A model generated the notes under the pieces. The model saw nothing but the letters and a program-made list of their open reading frames with translations. It had not been told where the DNA came from and searched no databases. From Ga0074130 sp964499485 (lineage in GTDB: Bacteria; Pseudomonadota; Gammaproteobacteria; Burkholderiales; Rhodocyclaceae): a stretch of 64,000 bases of DNA. Positions 7,115-15,790 of the stretch are shown here, one piece after another. Numbering within the stretch: position 1 is the first letter of the stretch; each line of letters begins with the position of its first letter. A program made the position numbers and the translations under genes. The stretch covers positions 50,427-114,426 of the forward strand of contig CAZCLF010000004.1 of the NCBI GenBank assembly GCA_964499485.1, given 5' to 3'.

Positions 7115-9811
7115 TTAAACCTTGGTCGGATTCGGCTTGTTCGGATCAAGGTTGTACTTCTTGATCGCCTCAGCCACCTTCTTGATGTCGATCTGGCCTT
7201 CGTCAGCCAACGCGCGCAGGGCGGCCAGCGTGACCCAGTAACGATCAACCTCGAAGAAGTGACGCAGTTGTTCGCGCGTATCCGAGCGGCCGAAACCATC
7301 GGTGCCCAGCACGACGTACTTGCTTGAAACCCACGGACGAATTTGTTCGGCATACAGGCGCACATAGTCAGTGGCGGCAATGACCGGACCACGCGTGTCC
7401 TTCAGGCAGTTTTCGACATGCGTAGTGCGTTGCGTCTCGGTTGGGTGGAGCAGGTTCCAGCGGTTGACGTCCTGACCATCGCGGGCCAGTTCGTTGAAGC
7501 TCGAACAGCCCCACAGATCGGATTCGACGCCCCAGTCGTTGCGCAGCAGTTCAGCGGCGGCAATGACTTCACGGAAGATGGTGCCAGAGCCAAGCAGTTG
7601 CACGCGCGGACCATTCGAGGCGGTACCCTTCTTGAACTGGTACATACCCTTGATGATGTTCTCGGCAGCGCCTTCAGGCATATCCGGATGCTCGTAGTTC
7701 TCGTTCATCACGGTGATGTAATAGAACACGTCTTCTTGTTCTGTCACCATGCGACGCAGACCATCTTGCACCACCACAGCCACTTCGTATGAGAAGGTCG
7801 GATCGTAGGAGATACAGTTAGGGACTGCACCGGCGAGCACCAGACTGTGGCCGTCTTCGTGTTGCAGACCTTCGCCATTCAGCGTGGTACGACCGGCCGT
7901 GCCGCCAATAAGGAAGCCGCGTGAGCGTTGGTCGCCCGCCGCCCACACGATATCCATCGTGCGTTGCAGACCGAACATCGAGTAGAAGATGTAGAACGGA
8001 ATTGTCTGGACGCCATGCACCGAGTAGGAGGTGGCAGAAGCAATCCAGTCAGCCATGGCGCCGGCTTCGTTGATGCCTTCTTGCAGCACCTGACCGTCGG
8101 TCGACTCCTTGTAGAACATCATCTGGTCATGGTCTTGCGGGGTGTATTGCTGACCCAGCTGATTCCAGATGCCCAGTTGGCGGAACATGCCTTCCATACC
8201 GAAGGTGCGCGATTCATCCGGCACGATCGGCACAACACGGCGACCGATCACCTTGTCGCGGATGATGGTGTTCAGAATGCGCACGAAAGCCATGGTGGTC
8301 GACACTTCACGACCCTCACCGGTGCCCTTCAGTTGTGCTTCAAATGTGGTCAGCGGCGGAACGGGCAGTGGCTCAACCTTAGTACGACGTACAGGCAAGC
8401 GGCCGCTCAGCTTTTCGCGGCAGGCGCGCATGTAGGCTAGCTCAGGCGAACCCTCCTCAAACTTGAGGTAAGGCAGGTCGTCGCTGTCCAGTTGCTCGTC
8501 AGTAATCGGTAGCTTGAAGCGGTCGCGGAAGGCCTTGACCGATACGGTGCCCATCTTCTTTTGCTGGTGCGAAATGTTCATCGCTTCGCCTGCTTCGCCC
8601 ATGCCGTAACCCTTCACGGTCTTGGCGAGGATGACAGTTGGTTTGCCGTTACTGTTGTGCGTGGCTTCGTGATACGCCGCATACACCTTGTGCGGATCGT
8701 GGCCGCCACGGTTCAAGCGCCAGATGTCTTCATCGGACCAGTTGGCAACCATCTTGGCCAGTTCTGGGTACTTGCCAAAGAAGTGCTCACGCACATAAGC
8801 ACCGTCCTTTGCCTTGAAGGTCTGGTAGTCACCGTCCACGCACTCCATCATGCGCTTCTTGAGCAAGCCAGTGGTATCGGCGGCGAGCAGCGGATCCCAG
8901 TAGGAGCCCCAAACCAGCTTGATGACGTTCCAGCCCGCACCACGGAATTCGGATTCGAGTTCTTGGATGATCTTGCCGTTACCACGCACAGGACCGTCGA
9001 GACGTTGCAGATTACAGTTGATCACGAAGACCAAGTTGTCGAGGTTTTCACGGCCGGCCATACCGATGGCGCCGAGTGATTCAACTTCGTCGCATTCGCC
9101 GTCACCGAGGAAAGCCCAGACCTTGCGACCAGCCGTCTTGGCATGGCCACGGTCTTCTAGGTACTTCATGAAGCGTGCTTGGTAAATCGCTTGTAGCGGT
9201 GCCAGACCCATGGACACCGTCGGGAACTGCCAGAACTCAGGCATCAACCAAGGGTGTGGGTAAGAAGGCAGGCCCTTGCCGTCGACTTCGCGACGGAAGT
9301 TGTCCATCTGCTCTTCGGTCAGTTCGCCGAGCAGGAAGGCGCGGGCATAGGTGCCGGGCGCGGAGTGACCTTGGATGTAAATCAGATCGCCATCATTGTC
9401 GCCGTCGCCACCACGCCAGAAGTGGTTGAAGCCAACGTCGTACAGTGTGGCTGCCGAAGCGAAGCTGGCAATGTGACCACCAAGACCGGAGTTGTCGCGG
9501 TTGGCGCGCAGCACCATGGCCATTGCATTCCAGCGGATGTAGGCGCGGATGCGGTTTTCGATGGCATAGTCGCCGGGGGCAGCAACCTGCTTATCGACGG
9601 GGATGGTGTTAACGTACTCGGTGGTGGCATTGAACGGCATGTTCACGCCGGTGTTGCGGCTGTGTTCGATCAGTCGCTCAAGCAGGTAATGGGCGCGCTC
9701 GGGCCCCACTTCGGCGATAACGCCTTCAAGTGCTTCGAGCCATTCCTGGGTTTCCTGTGCATCGACATCCTCGCCGATCGAGGACGTGTTGATTTTCGGC
9801 ATGGAAGACAT
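7115..9811 (-). CDS. aceE: Pyruvate dehydrogenase E1, homodimeric type
   Basis: Thiamine-diphosphate enzyme that decarboxylates pyruvate and acetylates the E2 lipoyl group. At 898 residues it matches the single-chain E1 of Gram-negative bacteria. The thiamine-diphosphate motif is present as GDGECDEVES followed by FVINCNLQRLDGPVRGNG (about residues 230-275), and GHSAPGTYARAF and HEDGHSLVLAGAVPNCI are typical. The ATG at 9811 is preceded by AAGGAGGAGACAGG, a strong Shine-Dalgarno; a longer frame to 9874 has none. First gene of the operon, downstream of a clear sigma70 promoter at 9983-10011. Confidence 0.97.
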   Translation of the reverse strand: MSSMPKINTSSIGEDVDAQETQEWLEALEGVIAEVGPERAHYLLERLIEHSRNTGVNMPFNATTEYVNTIPVDKQVAAPGDYAIENRIRAYIRWNAMAMVLRANRDNSGLGGHIASFASAATLYDVGFNHFWRGGDGDNDGDLIYIQGHSAPGTYARAFLLGELTEEQMDNFRREVDGKGLPSYPHPWLMPEFWQFPTVSMGLAPLQAIYQARFMKYLEDRGHAKTAGRKVWAFLGDGECDEVESLGAIGMAGRENLDNLVFVINCNLQRLDGPVRGNGKIIQELESEFRGAGWNVIKLVWGSYWDPLLAADTTGLLKKRMMECVDGDYQTFKAKDGAYVREHFFGKYPELAKMVANWSDEDIWRLNRGGHDPHKVYAAYHEATHNSNGKPTVILAKTVKGYGMGEAGEAMNISHQQKKMGTVSVKAFRDRFKLPITDEQLDSDDLPYLKFEEGSPELAYMRACREKLSGRLPVRRTKVEPLPVPPLTTFEAQLKGTGEGREVSTTMAFVRILNTIIRDKVIGRRVVPIVPDESRTFGMEGMFRQLGIWNQLGQQYTPQDHDQMMFYKESTDGQVLQEGINEAGAMADWIASATSYSVHGVQTIPFYIFYSMFGLQRTMDIVWAAGDQRSRGFLIGGTAGRTTLNGEGLQHEDGHSLVLAGAVPNCISYDPTFSYEVAVVVQDGLRRMVTEQEDVFYYITVMNENYEHPDMPEGAAENIIKGMYQFKKGTASNGPRVQLLGSGTIFREVIAAAELLRNDWGVESDLWGCSSFNELARDGQDVNRWNLLHPTETQRTTHVENCLKDTRGPVIAATDYVRLYAEQIRPWVSSKYVVLGTDGFGRSDTREQLRHFFEVDRYWVTLAALRALADEGQIDIKKVAEAIKKYNLDPNKPNPTKV

Positions 9812-9982
9812 CCTGTCTCCTCCTCCTTGTGAGAGTGGTGTGGAGCCCGCGGGTAAGCAGGCTTGCAGGCACAACGACGCCCGACACAGCGGGTAGGCTG
9901 GGTCGGGTGGCAGCAGCGCCCCTCGTTTTTCTTGGTCGAAGCTTAGCCGAACTGGTGGGTTCAGGGTGCTTTTCTATTTCGT

Positions 9983-10011
9983 ATTATAAAAACAGAATTC
10001 ACATTGTGCAA
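9983..10011 (-). promoter_or_regulatory. Sigma70 promoter for the pyruvate dehydrogenase operon
   Basis: On the minus strand TTGCAC (10006-10011) and TATAAT (9983-9988) are separated by exactly 17 bp. The -10 is perfect and the -35 matches at five positions of TTGACA if the usual tolerance is applied to the fourth and sixth bases (four exact). It points at aceE, leaving a leader of about 165 bases. The rest of the 344-bp gap between aceE and folD holds no gene; AT-rich sequence at 10123-10145 could include the folD promoter. Confidence 0.75.
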
Positions 10012-10155
10012 TAACTTTGCTTTCCTCCCGATTTGGCCCTTTAAACATGGGCTGGACGGCAGCAGGGGCTTTGTCAGATAATCGCGTTTTACCTGCGCCC
10101 GGAACATTTCCGTCGCGGGTTTTGTTTTTTTGCACATATATATACCGACATTTTC

Positions 10156-11010
10156 ATGACCGCTCGCTTGATTGATGGCAACGCCCTAGCTGCTTCGCTG
10201 CGCGGCGCGCTGGCCGAACGCGTAAATGTACTCAAGGCCCAAGGCCTGACGCCCGGCCTTGCCGTGATTCTGGTAGGCGCCGATCCCGCCTCAGCGGTTT
10301 ATGTGCGCAACAAGGTGTCCGCCTGCGAAAAGGCGGGCATGCATTCGCGCAAGATTGAATATGCAGCCGATGTGGCCCTGGCCGAGGTGCTGTCCAAAAT
10401 CGATGAGCTGAATCGTGATCCGTCGATTCATGGCATTCTGGTGCAGCTGCCACTGCCGGCGCATTTCGACAGCGAACTGGTGCTCGAAGCTATCTCTGCC
10501 GAAAAGGATGTCGACGGCTTCCATGCAGAAAACGTCGGTGCCCTGATGCAAGGCCAGCCACGCTTTATCCCCTGCACCCCCTACGGCGTGATGAAGATGC
10601 TTGAATCTTCGGGTGTGCAATTGCACGGTGCCGAGGCTGTGATCGTCGGTCGCAGTAATATTGTCGGTAAGCCCATGGCCATGCTGCTGATGGCGGCGGG
10701 TGCCACTGTGACCGTGTGCCACTCGCAAACGCGTGATCTGGCTTTCCATACCAAGCGTGCCGATATTTTGGTGGCAGCAGTGGGCCGTCCGCGCATGATC
10801 ACTGGCGATATGATCAAGCCGGGCGCTGTGGTGATTGATGTGGGCATCAACCGTACCGAAGACGGCAAGCTGTGCGGCGACGTAGATTTTGATTCGGCGC
10901 AGGCCGTGGCCGGCGCGATTAGCCCCGTGCCCGGCGGTGTTGGCCCGATGACGATTACCATGCTGTTGGCAAACACACTTGAAGCAGCCGAACGCGCTGC
11001 CGAGGAATGA
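10156..11010 (+). CDS. folD: Methylenetetrahydrofolate dehydrogenase/cyclohydrolase
   Basis: Bifunctional cytoplasmic enzyme converting 5,10-methylene-THF to 10-formyl-THF, the one-carbon donor for purine synthesis. The 284-residue length is standard. YVRNKVSACEKAGM (about 49-62) contains the catalytic Lys, VQLPLP and DVDGFH follow, the NADP-binding GRSNIVGKPM is near residue 165, and PGGVGPMTITML near the end is the second family signature. It is first in a plus-strand folD-purE-purK run, which makes functional sense because 10-formyl-THF feeds purine synthesis. No clear Shine-Dalgarno is seen. Confidence 0.97.
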   Translation: MTARLIDGNALAASLRGALAERVNVLKAQGLTPGLAVILVGADPASAVYVRNKVSACEKAGMHSRKIEYAADVALAEVLSKIDELNRDPSIHGILVQLPLPAHFDSELVLEAISAEKDVDGFHAENVGALMQGQPRFIPCTPYGVMKMLESSGVQLHGAEAVIVGRSNIVGKPMAMLLMAAGATVTVCHSQTRDLAFHTKRADILVAAVGRPRMITGDMIKPGAVVIDVGINRTEDGKLCGDVDFDSAQAVAGAISPVPGGVGPMTITMLLANTLEAAERAAEE

Positions 11011-11012
11011 CC

Positions 11013-11537
11013 ATGACTGACAAGAATCAAAACAGCCAGCCTGTGATCGGCATTGTGATGGGCTCCGACTCCGATTGGCCCGTCATGCAAGCTGCTGCCA
11101 AGGTGCTGCGCGACTTCGGCGTTCCTTTTGAAGCCAAGGTCGTATCGGCCCACCGCACCCCTGACCTGCTGTACGAATATGCCGAAGCAGCGCAAGCCCG
11201 TGGTCTCAAGGCCATCATCGCTGGCGCGGGCGGTGCCGCGCATCTACCGGGCATGCTCGCCGCCAAGACCATTGTGCCGATTCTGGGTGTGCCGGTGCCG
11301 TCGAAGCACTTGTCCGGTCAGGACTCGCTCTATTCCATCGTGCAAATGCCGAAGGGCATTCCCGTCGCTACCTTTGCCATCGGCGAAGCTGGCGCGGCCA
11401 ATGCCGGCCTGTTTGCCGTGGCCATGCTAGCCAACAGCGATGCCCGTCTGGCCGAACAACTGCAAGGCTTCCGCACCCTGCAAAGCGAAAAGGTGCTGGC
11501 CATGACCCTTAAGTTGGATGAAGCGGAAAGCAAATGA
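11013..11537 (+). CDS. purE: N5-carboxyaminoimidazole ribonucleotide mutase
   Basis: Class I PurE, converting N5-CAIR to CAIR in purine biosynthesis. The 174-residue protein has GSDSDWPVMQ, SAHRTPDLL with the catalytic His, and GAGGAAHLPGM. An ATG at 11007 overlaps the folD stop, but the one at 11013 has GAGGA at 11002-11006 with a 6-bp spacer, so I prefer it. Followed by purK with a 4-bp ATGA overlap; PurE and PurK catalyse consecutive steps. Confidence 0.96.
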   Translation: MTDKNQNSQPVIGIVMGSDSDWPVMQAAAKVLRDFGVPFEAKVVSAHRTPDLLYEYAEAAQARGLKAIIAGAGGAAHLPGMLAAKTIVPILGVPVPSKHLSGQDSLYSIVQMPKGIPVATFAIGEAGAANAGLFAVAMLANSDARLAEQLQGFRTLQSEKVLAMTLKLDEAESK

Positions 11538-12739
11538 GCCAGAATTCATCGAAGAACCCAGCCCCGATTCTGCCGCCTGCCACGCTTGGCATGCTTGGCG
11601 GTGGCCAGCTTGGCCGCTTCTTTGTCGTTGCAGCCCACGAGATGGGCTACAAGGTGGCGGTGCTCGATCCAGATCTGAATAGCCCGGCTGGTGCCATCGC
11701 CGATCAGCACATCGTTGCCGAGTACAACGATCAGAATGCGCTGGATGTCCTGTCGCAAACGTGTGCAGCCGTCACCACTGAATTTGAGAATGTGCCGGCT
11801 GATACGTTGGCCTATCTCTCCAAGTTTGTCCCCGTTCGTCCAGATGCCAGCTGTGTGTCGATTGCACAAAACCGCATCAAGGAAAAAACCTTCCTCCGCG
11901 ACCATCACATTCCTCATGCGCCGTTTGTCGAGGTGCATAGTGAAGCCGATATCAATGCGGCCCCGGATACGCTTTTCCCCGGCATCCTCAAGGTGGTGCG
12001 TTTTGGTTACGACGGCAAAGGTCAGGCCCGCGTGAAGAGTGCGGCCGAGGCCAGAGCAGCGTTCCAGTCCTTCAAGGGCGAGACCTGCGTGCTAGAAAAA
12101 ATGCTGGCGCTGGATTACGAAGTCTCGGTGGTGCTGGCGCGTGGTCAGGATGGCCGCATCGCCTGTTTCCCGCCTGCCGAAAATTTACATACCAATGGCA
12201 TCCTGGATGTCTCCGCTGTGCCAGCGACGGGCTCAGAGGCGCTGATTCAGCAAGCCGAAATTTTGGCCGCGCAGATTGCAGAAAAGATGCACTACGTCGG
12301 CGTACTCGGTGTCGAGTTTTTTGTTGTGGGCGGCGAACTTTATGCCAACGAAATGGCGCCGCGTCCCCATAACAGCGGCCACTACACCATTGATGCTTGC
12401 GTCACCAATCAGTTTGAGCAACAAGTGCGCGCCCTGTGCGGCTTGCCGCTCGGCGATGCGCGTGCGCACAGCGCCGCGGTCATGGTGAATCTGCTGGGCG
12501 ACCTCTGGTATTTGGACGATAAGCACCATTCCAAAGAGCCTGACTGGAACGCACTGTTCACCGTGCCCCACCTAAAGCAGCATCTCTACGGCAAGCACCA
12601 TGCGCGGGCCGGCCGCAAGATGGGTCACTTCACGGTGATCGGCAGCAACCCGGCTGAAGTGCGCGCGGCCGCGCTCACCGCACGTGCCGCCATCGGCATT
12701 GCCGATGAGGAAGCTCCGGCCACTAAGGGCCGGGAATAA
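11534..12739 (+). CDS. purK: N5-carboxyaminoimidazole ribonucleotide synthase
   Basis: ATP-grasp enzyme that makes N5-CAIR from AIR, bicarbonate and ATP, the substrate of PurE. The 401-residue protein has the N-terminal GMLGGGQLGRF, ATP-grasp segments around KVVRFGYDGKGQ and VLEKMLALDYEVSV, and FFVVGGELYANEMAPRPHNSGH with metal-binding residues. A 20-residue N-terminal extension precedes the usual start. The start overlaps purE by 4 bp. Confidence 0.96.
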   Translation: MSQNSSKNPAPILPPATLGMLGGGQLGRFFVVAAHEMGYKVAVLDPDLNSPAGAIADQHIVAEYNDQNALDVLSQTCAAVTTEFENVPADTLAYLSKFVPVRPDASCVSIAQNRIKEKTFLRDHHIPHAPFVEVHSEADINAAPDTLFPGILKVVRFGYDGKGQARVKSAAEARAAFQSFKGETCVLEKMLALDYEVSVVLARGQDGRIACFPPAENLHTNGILDVSAVPATGSEALIQQAEILAAQIAEKMHYVGVLGVEFFVVGGELYANEMAPRPHNSGHYTIDACVTNQFEQQVRALCGLPLGDARAHSAAVMVNLLGDLWYLDDKHHSKEPDWNALFTVPHLKQHLYGKHHARAGRKMGHFTVIGSNPAEVRAAALTARAAIGIADEEAPATKGRE

Positions 12740-12753
12740 GCCCCCACTGCACC

Positions 12754-13761
12754 ATGAGCGACATTCAGCAAGCCGCGCAACACCTCGCTGCCGGTGAGCT
12801 GGTCGCCATGCCTACCGAGACAGTCTACGGGCTGGCAGCCGATGCCAGTAACCCTGCCGCGGTGGCCAAGATTTTCGCCGCCAAGGGCCGCCCAGCCGAT
12901 CATCCACTAATCGTGCACATTGGCGATGTGGCGCAGCTCGAGCAGTGGGCCCGCGACATTCCGCCTGCAGCGTATGCGCTGGCTGCGAAATACTGGCCTG
13001 GTCCCCTCACCCTAATCCTCAAGCGTCAGCCGGGTGTGCCCGATGCTGTGACGGGTGGGCAAGATACGGTTGGTATCCGCATTCCCAATCACCCGATGGC
13101 GCTGAGTCTGCTCGCTGAGTTTGCCAAGCTCGGGAGTGGGGCAGTGGCCGCCCCATCGGCTAACAAGTTTGGCCGCATTAGCCCGACCAAGGCGGCGCAT
13201 GTAAAGAGCGATTTGGGCAAAGAGGTGGCGATCATTCTCGATGGCGGTGAGTGTGCTGTTGGTATTGAGTCCACCATTGTTGATCTTTCGCGTGGCGCCG
13301 CAGTGGTGCTGCGACCGGGTGCCATCACCGCAGAGGAAATCGCGGCGACTGTTGCAAGCACCGAGCATGCGCCCCAGGCCCCTGCAACGCCCGCAGCGGC
13401 GCCCCGTGTATCCGGCGCACTTGCTGCGCACTATGCGCCGCGTACCCCGCTACAGTTAATTGAAAGTGATGCGCTACTGAAAAAGGTGGATGCCTGTGTC
13501 TTCAAGGGGCAGACCATCGCGGTGCTGGCCTTCAGCGTGTCGCCCTTGCGGCATCCAGCAGTGCTTTGGTTTGCTGCCGCGCACAGTGCGACTCACTACG
13601 CGCACGATCTCTACGCCAACTTACGTTTGCTCGATGCCGCGGGCGTAGACCTGATCCTTGTCGAGCGGCCACCGCAAGCGCCGGAGTGGCGCGCAGTTAC
13701 TGACCGGCTTGGGCGTGCGGCCGTGGGGTCGGGTAATGATGAGGATAGCCAAGCAAGCTGA
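12754..13761 (+). CDS. Threonylcarbamoyl-AMP synthase, Sua5 type
   Basis: Makes threonylcarbamoyl-AMP from Thr, bicarbonate and ATP for the t6A37 modification of tRNAs that read ANN codons. The 335-residue length fits the long Sua5 form: an N-terminal YrdC domain (PTETVYGLAADA at about 21-32, AAKGRPADHPL, and SANKFGRISPT) and a C-terminal Sua5 domain after a linker containing APRVSGALAAHYAPRTPL. It lies 14 bp after purK on the same strand and may be co-transcribed. The shorter TsaC/YrdC form lacks the second domain. Confidence 0.92.
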   Translation: MSDIQQAAQHLAAGELVAMPTETVYGLAADASNPAAVAKIFAAKGRPADHPLIVHIGDVAQLEQWARDIPPAAYALAAKYWPGPLTLILKRQPGVPDAVTGGQDTVGIRIPNHPMALSLLAEFAKLGSGAVAAPSANKFGRISPTKAAHVKSDLGKEVAIILDGGECAVGIESTIVDLSRGAAVVLRPGAITAEEIAATVASTEHAPQAPATPAAAPRVSGALAAHYAPRTPLQLIESDALLKKVDACVFKGQTIAVLAFSVSPLRHPAVLWFAAAHSATHYAHDLYANLRLLDAAGVDLILVERPPQAPEWRAVTDRLGRAAVGSGNDEDSQAS

Positions 13762-13793
13762 AGCTGCGTTTGATTGGCCCGCCTTGGCGGAGC

Positions 13794-13976
13794 TTACTGC
13801 GGCTTGACCTCAACCAGCTCAAAGTCGACAAAGTCGAAGTGCAGGGTCATGGCTTCCTGCAGGTTGGCAATCGCCTCTTCACGGGTTAAGCCATCGCTAG
13901 AAATATCGATGTCCAGACATTGCGCCACGAAGATATCGTCTTCTGGCTCAACCTTGAATGACAGTGCTTTGCTCAT
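13794..13976 (-). CDS. Small HicB-like protein without a visible HicA partner
   Basis: A 60-residue protein with the HicB/UPF0150 pattern: an early strand, FVAQCLDIDISSDGLTREEAIANLQEA, then an acidic tail. HicB antitoxins normally partner a HicA mRNA interferase encoded next to them. The 136 bp between its start and marC has no HicA-sized frame, and the preceding gene on this strand is marC. There is also no C-terminal DNA-binding domain, so this may be a stand-alone HicB-like fold. AAGG sits just before the ATG. Function unknown. Confidence 0.7.
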   Translation of the reverse strand: MSKALSFKVEPEDDIFVAQCLDIDISSDGLTREEAIANLQEAMTLHFDFVDFELVEVKPQ

Positions 13977-14074
13977 GCCTTAACGCTCGAAAGTTCACGA
14001 AATTTGTGGGCATACATTGTGCGACAAAGCAGTGCTCGATTGCAAACGTCGGCAGTGGACTTTGGGCAAGAGGC

Positions 14075-14084
14075 GGGGGGGGGG
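14075..14084. repeat. Homopolymeric G10 tract
   Basis: Ten consecutive G residues on the plus strand, in the gap between the marC stop (14113) and the HicB-like start (13976), about 100 bp upstream of the latter. It does not lie inside a gene. Confidence 0.85.
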
Positions 14085-14112
14085 CTTGCTTGGGCGCCTT
14101 CCTGAGAAAGCC

Positions 14113-14748
14113 TTATTCGCCGAGCAGAACAGGGAAGAGCCCGCGCAATCCCGCCGCCATCATCTCAATCGCCATAGCTGCGAGAATGAAGCCGCCGACC
14201 CGCTCGACCAGGTTCAGCGTCGAGCGACGCAGGCTTTTGCCCGCACGACTGGCGGATTGAAAAATAACCCAGCACGCAGCACCCACAATCACGATGGGCA
14301 GGATCACGTGGATGAGGTCCGCATAACTCCGCCATTGGCTGCTACCCATCACATAACTGAAGGCCGCGGGCCCAGCGAGTAAGGGCACGGCGAGCGGGAT
14401 GATCGAGGCTTCGCGGACTTCGCCCGCCTTGGCAGGTGGCGGCATCCCCTTGAAGCTAGTTTCTTGGCCCAGCACCATGGCAATCGCCAGTAGCAGCACG
14501 ATGACACCGCCACCAACCTGCATCGCGCCGAGCGATACGCCGAGCACCCCAAGCAGCGGCATGCCCAGAAAAGCGGCAATCAACAACGCGATCGTCACAC
14601 TGAGGCCGATCGTGCGCGCAAAGCGTGCTTTCCCACGTTGGTCGTGGTCTTCAACGGCCGCAAGAAAAATCGGAATCACGCCAATTGGCCCAACCAGCGC
14701 AAATAGGGTGATGGTTTTTTTGAGTGTGAGTGCAGCGATGGTTAGCAC
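14113..14748 (-). CDS. MarC family integral membrane protein
   Basis: A 211-residue inner-membrane protein of the MarC/UPF0056 family. About six hydrophobic segments are visible, starting with TLFALVGPIGVIPIFLAAVE (10-29), then LSVTIALLIAAFLGMPLLGVL and VGGGVIVLLLAIAMVLG, and later IIPLAVPLLAGPAAFSYVMG. The PxGxxPxF motif in the first helix and the AVPLLAGP repeat of the same pattern in the second half are characteristic. The biological role of this family is not settled; early links to multidrug resistance were not upheld. No operon partner is evident. Confidence 0.9.
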   Translation of the reverse strand: MLTIAALTLKKTITLFALVGPIGVIPIFLAAVEDHDQRGKARFARTIGLSVTIALLIAAFLGMPLLGVLGVSLGAMQVGGGVIVLLLAIAMVLGQETSFKGMPPPAKAGEVREASIIPLAVPLLAGPAAFSYVMGSSQWRSYADLIHVILPIVIVGAACWVIFQSASRAGKSLRRSTLNLVERVGGFILAAMAIEMMAAGLRGLFPVLLGE

Positions 14749-14899
14749 TGTGCGCGCCTCGGCAGGTAGAGGCGAACATTATGGGGGAAACTTTGCCGCA
14801 TCGTTAATGACAGGGCGCTATTTGAGAAAGGCCCTGTACGACAGGTCAATGGCCTTGCACTCCAATCTCCAGGGTGCTTGCCCTGGGCGACTGGCTGGC

Positions 14900-15031
14900 T
14901 CAGTTGTAGCCGAGCAGCGCGACTTGGTGGACTTCGTCGTTCGATGCGGGAACCGGCTGCTTGACCGGGGCGGATTGCCCGGTAGGGATGCTGGCGGCTT
15001 GTTGCGATTGCTGACTTTGTTTCGAGTTCAT
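14900..15031 (-). CDS. 43-residue small protein with strong ribosome-binding site
   Basis: A short frame on the minus strand, preceded by a near-perfect Shine-Dalgarno (AGGAGG, 5 bp before the ATG at 15031). The peptide starts MNSKQSQQSQQ, is rich in Gln, Ser, Ala and Pro for 30 residues, and ends in DEVHQVALLGYN. It has no signal peptide, membrane segment or cysteine. A 6-bp-stem hairpin (CCAGGG/CCCTGG, 14869-14886) follows the stop but has no T-tract. I do not recognise it. It lies alone between marC and a CHRD protein. The initiation signal is the main evidence that it is real; conservation is untested. Confidence 0.6.
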   Translation of the reverse strand: MNSKQSQQSQQAASIPTGQSAPVKQPVPASNDEVHQVALLGYN

Positions 15032-15315
15032 GATGAACCTCCTGTAGCGAATAACGACCGCTCTACCAATAAGTTGACGTGATTTCGCTAGAAAACCTTG
15101 TAAGCAGATGTTGTGTCAGGATTTTTGATTTGAAACCGCACCCCTTCAGGCTGGGGTTTCGGTCATTTCCCGCTTCAGGACGCCGTTCAATTCCGCGCTG
15201 AAGTTGAAACTGTGTGCGCTAGCGAACTGAGTTCATTGCGCAAGAAAGCGCATTGTTGGCCCATCCTGCCGGCAGGTTGCGTGCAGATAACCGCACGTTC
15301 CCGCAGGAGGTTGCC
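15032..15315. other. Intergenic region upstream of the small protein and CHRD gene
   Basis: 284 bp without a gene, between divergently transcribed genes. It should hold both promoters, but I see no convincing -35/-10 pair. A weak hairpin (ACCCC/GGGGT around 15142-15160) has no T-tract. Confidence 0.4.
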
Positions 15316-15783
15316 ATGCATCATGCTTTCCCCGTCCCACAACACCGTTCAAGCCTACTCGCCATCGCGCTACTGTTTATGTCCTGTGGTCTGCAGGCAC
15401 AGCAGCCTGTGCCTGTGGCGCTAAAAGCAAGTGCTGAAGTTCCACCCGTCATTACCTCTGCAAGTGGTGCGGGGCTCTTCACGGTCATGCTCGATGGCAC
15501 GATCAGCGGCACAATCAAGATCGCTGGCTTTGAACCCACCTCAGCGCACATCCATGAGGCGCCCATAGACAAGAACGGCCCAGTCATCATTACGTTGACG
15601 CAGACGAGCAGCGAAACCTTTGCTGTCCCCGATGCCACCCGACTGAACTCCAGCCAGTTCAAGCGCTACCAAGCCGGTTTGCTCTATGTAAACGTACGTA
15701 GCGCGGCTTATCCGAGCGGCGAGGTGCGGGCCCAACTGCGTCCGCTGGAAAAGATGGCGATGCCGCTGCAGCCTGATTTCTGA
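15316..15783 (+). CDS. Secreted CHRD domain protein
   Basis: A 155-residue exported protein. The N-terminus has a charged start, a hydrophobic core (LLAIALLFMSCGLQA, about 14-28) and a likely signal peptidase I site after LQA; a Cys in the core is not in a good lipobox. The mature part is a CHRD domain: VALKASAEVPPV, GLFTVMLDG, then FEPTSAHIHEAP with the conserved His residues, and LLYVNVRSAAYPSGEVRAQL. CHRD domains are named after chordin; their bacterial role is unknown. The start has AGGAGG nearby (GCAGGAGGTTGCC), and an upstream in-frame ATG at 15253 has none. Confidence 0.9.
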   Translation: MHHAFPVPQHRSSLLAIALLFMSCGLQAQQPVPVALKASAEVPPVITSASGAGLFTVMLDGTISGTIKIAGFEPTSAHIHEAPIDKNGPVIITLTQTSSETFAVPDATRLNSSQFKRYQAGLLYVNVRSAAYPSGEVRAQLRPLEKMAMPLQPDF

Positions 15784-15790
15784 CGCCTTC

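Noticed and set aside
13779..13790. Terminator CCGCCTTGGCGG after the Sua5 gene
   Set aside because: The stem is only 5 bp with a 2-base loop and no T-tract.
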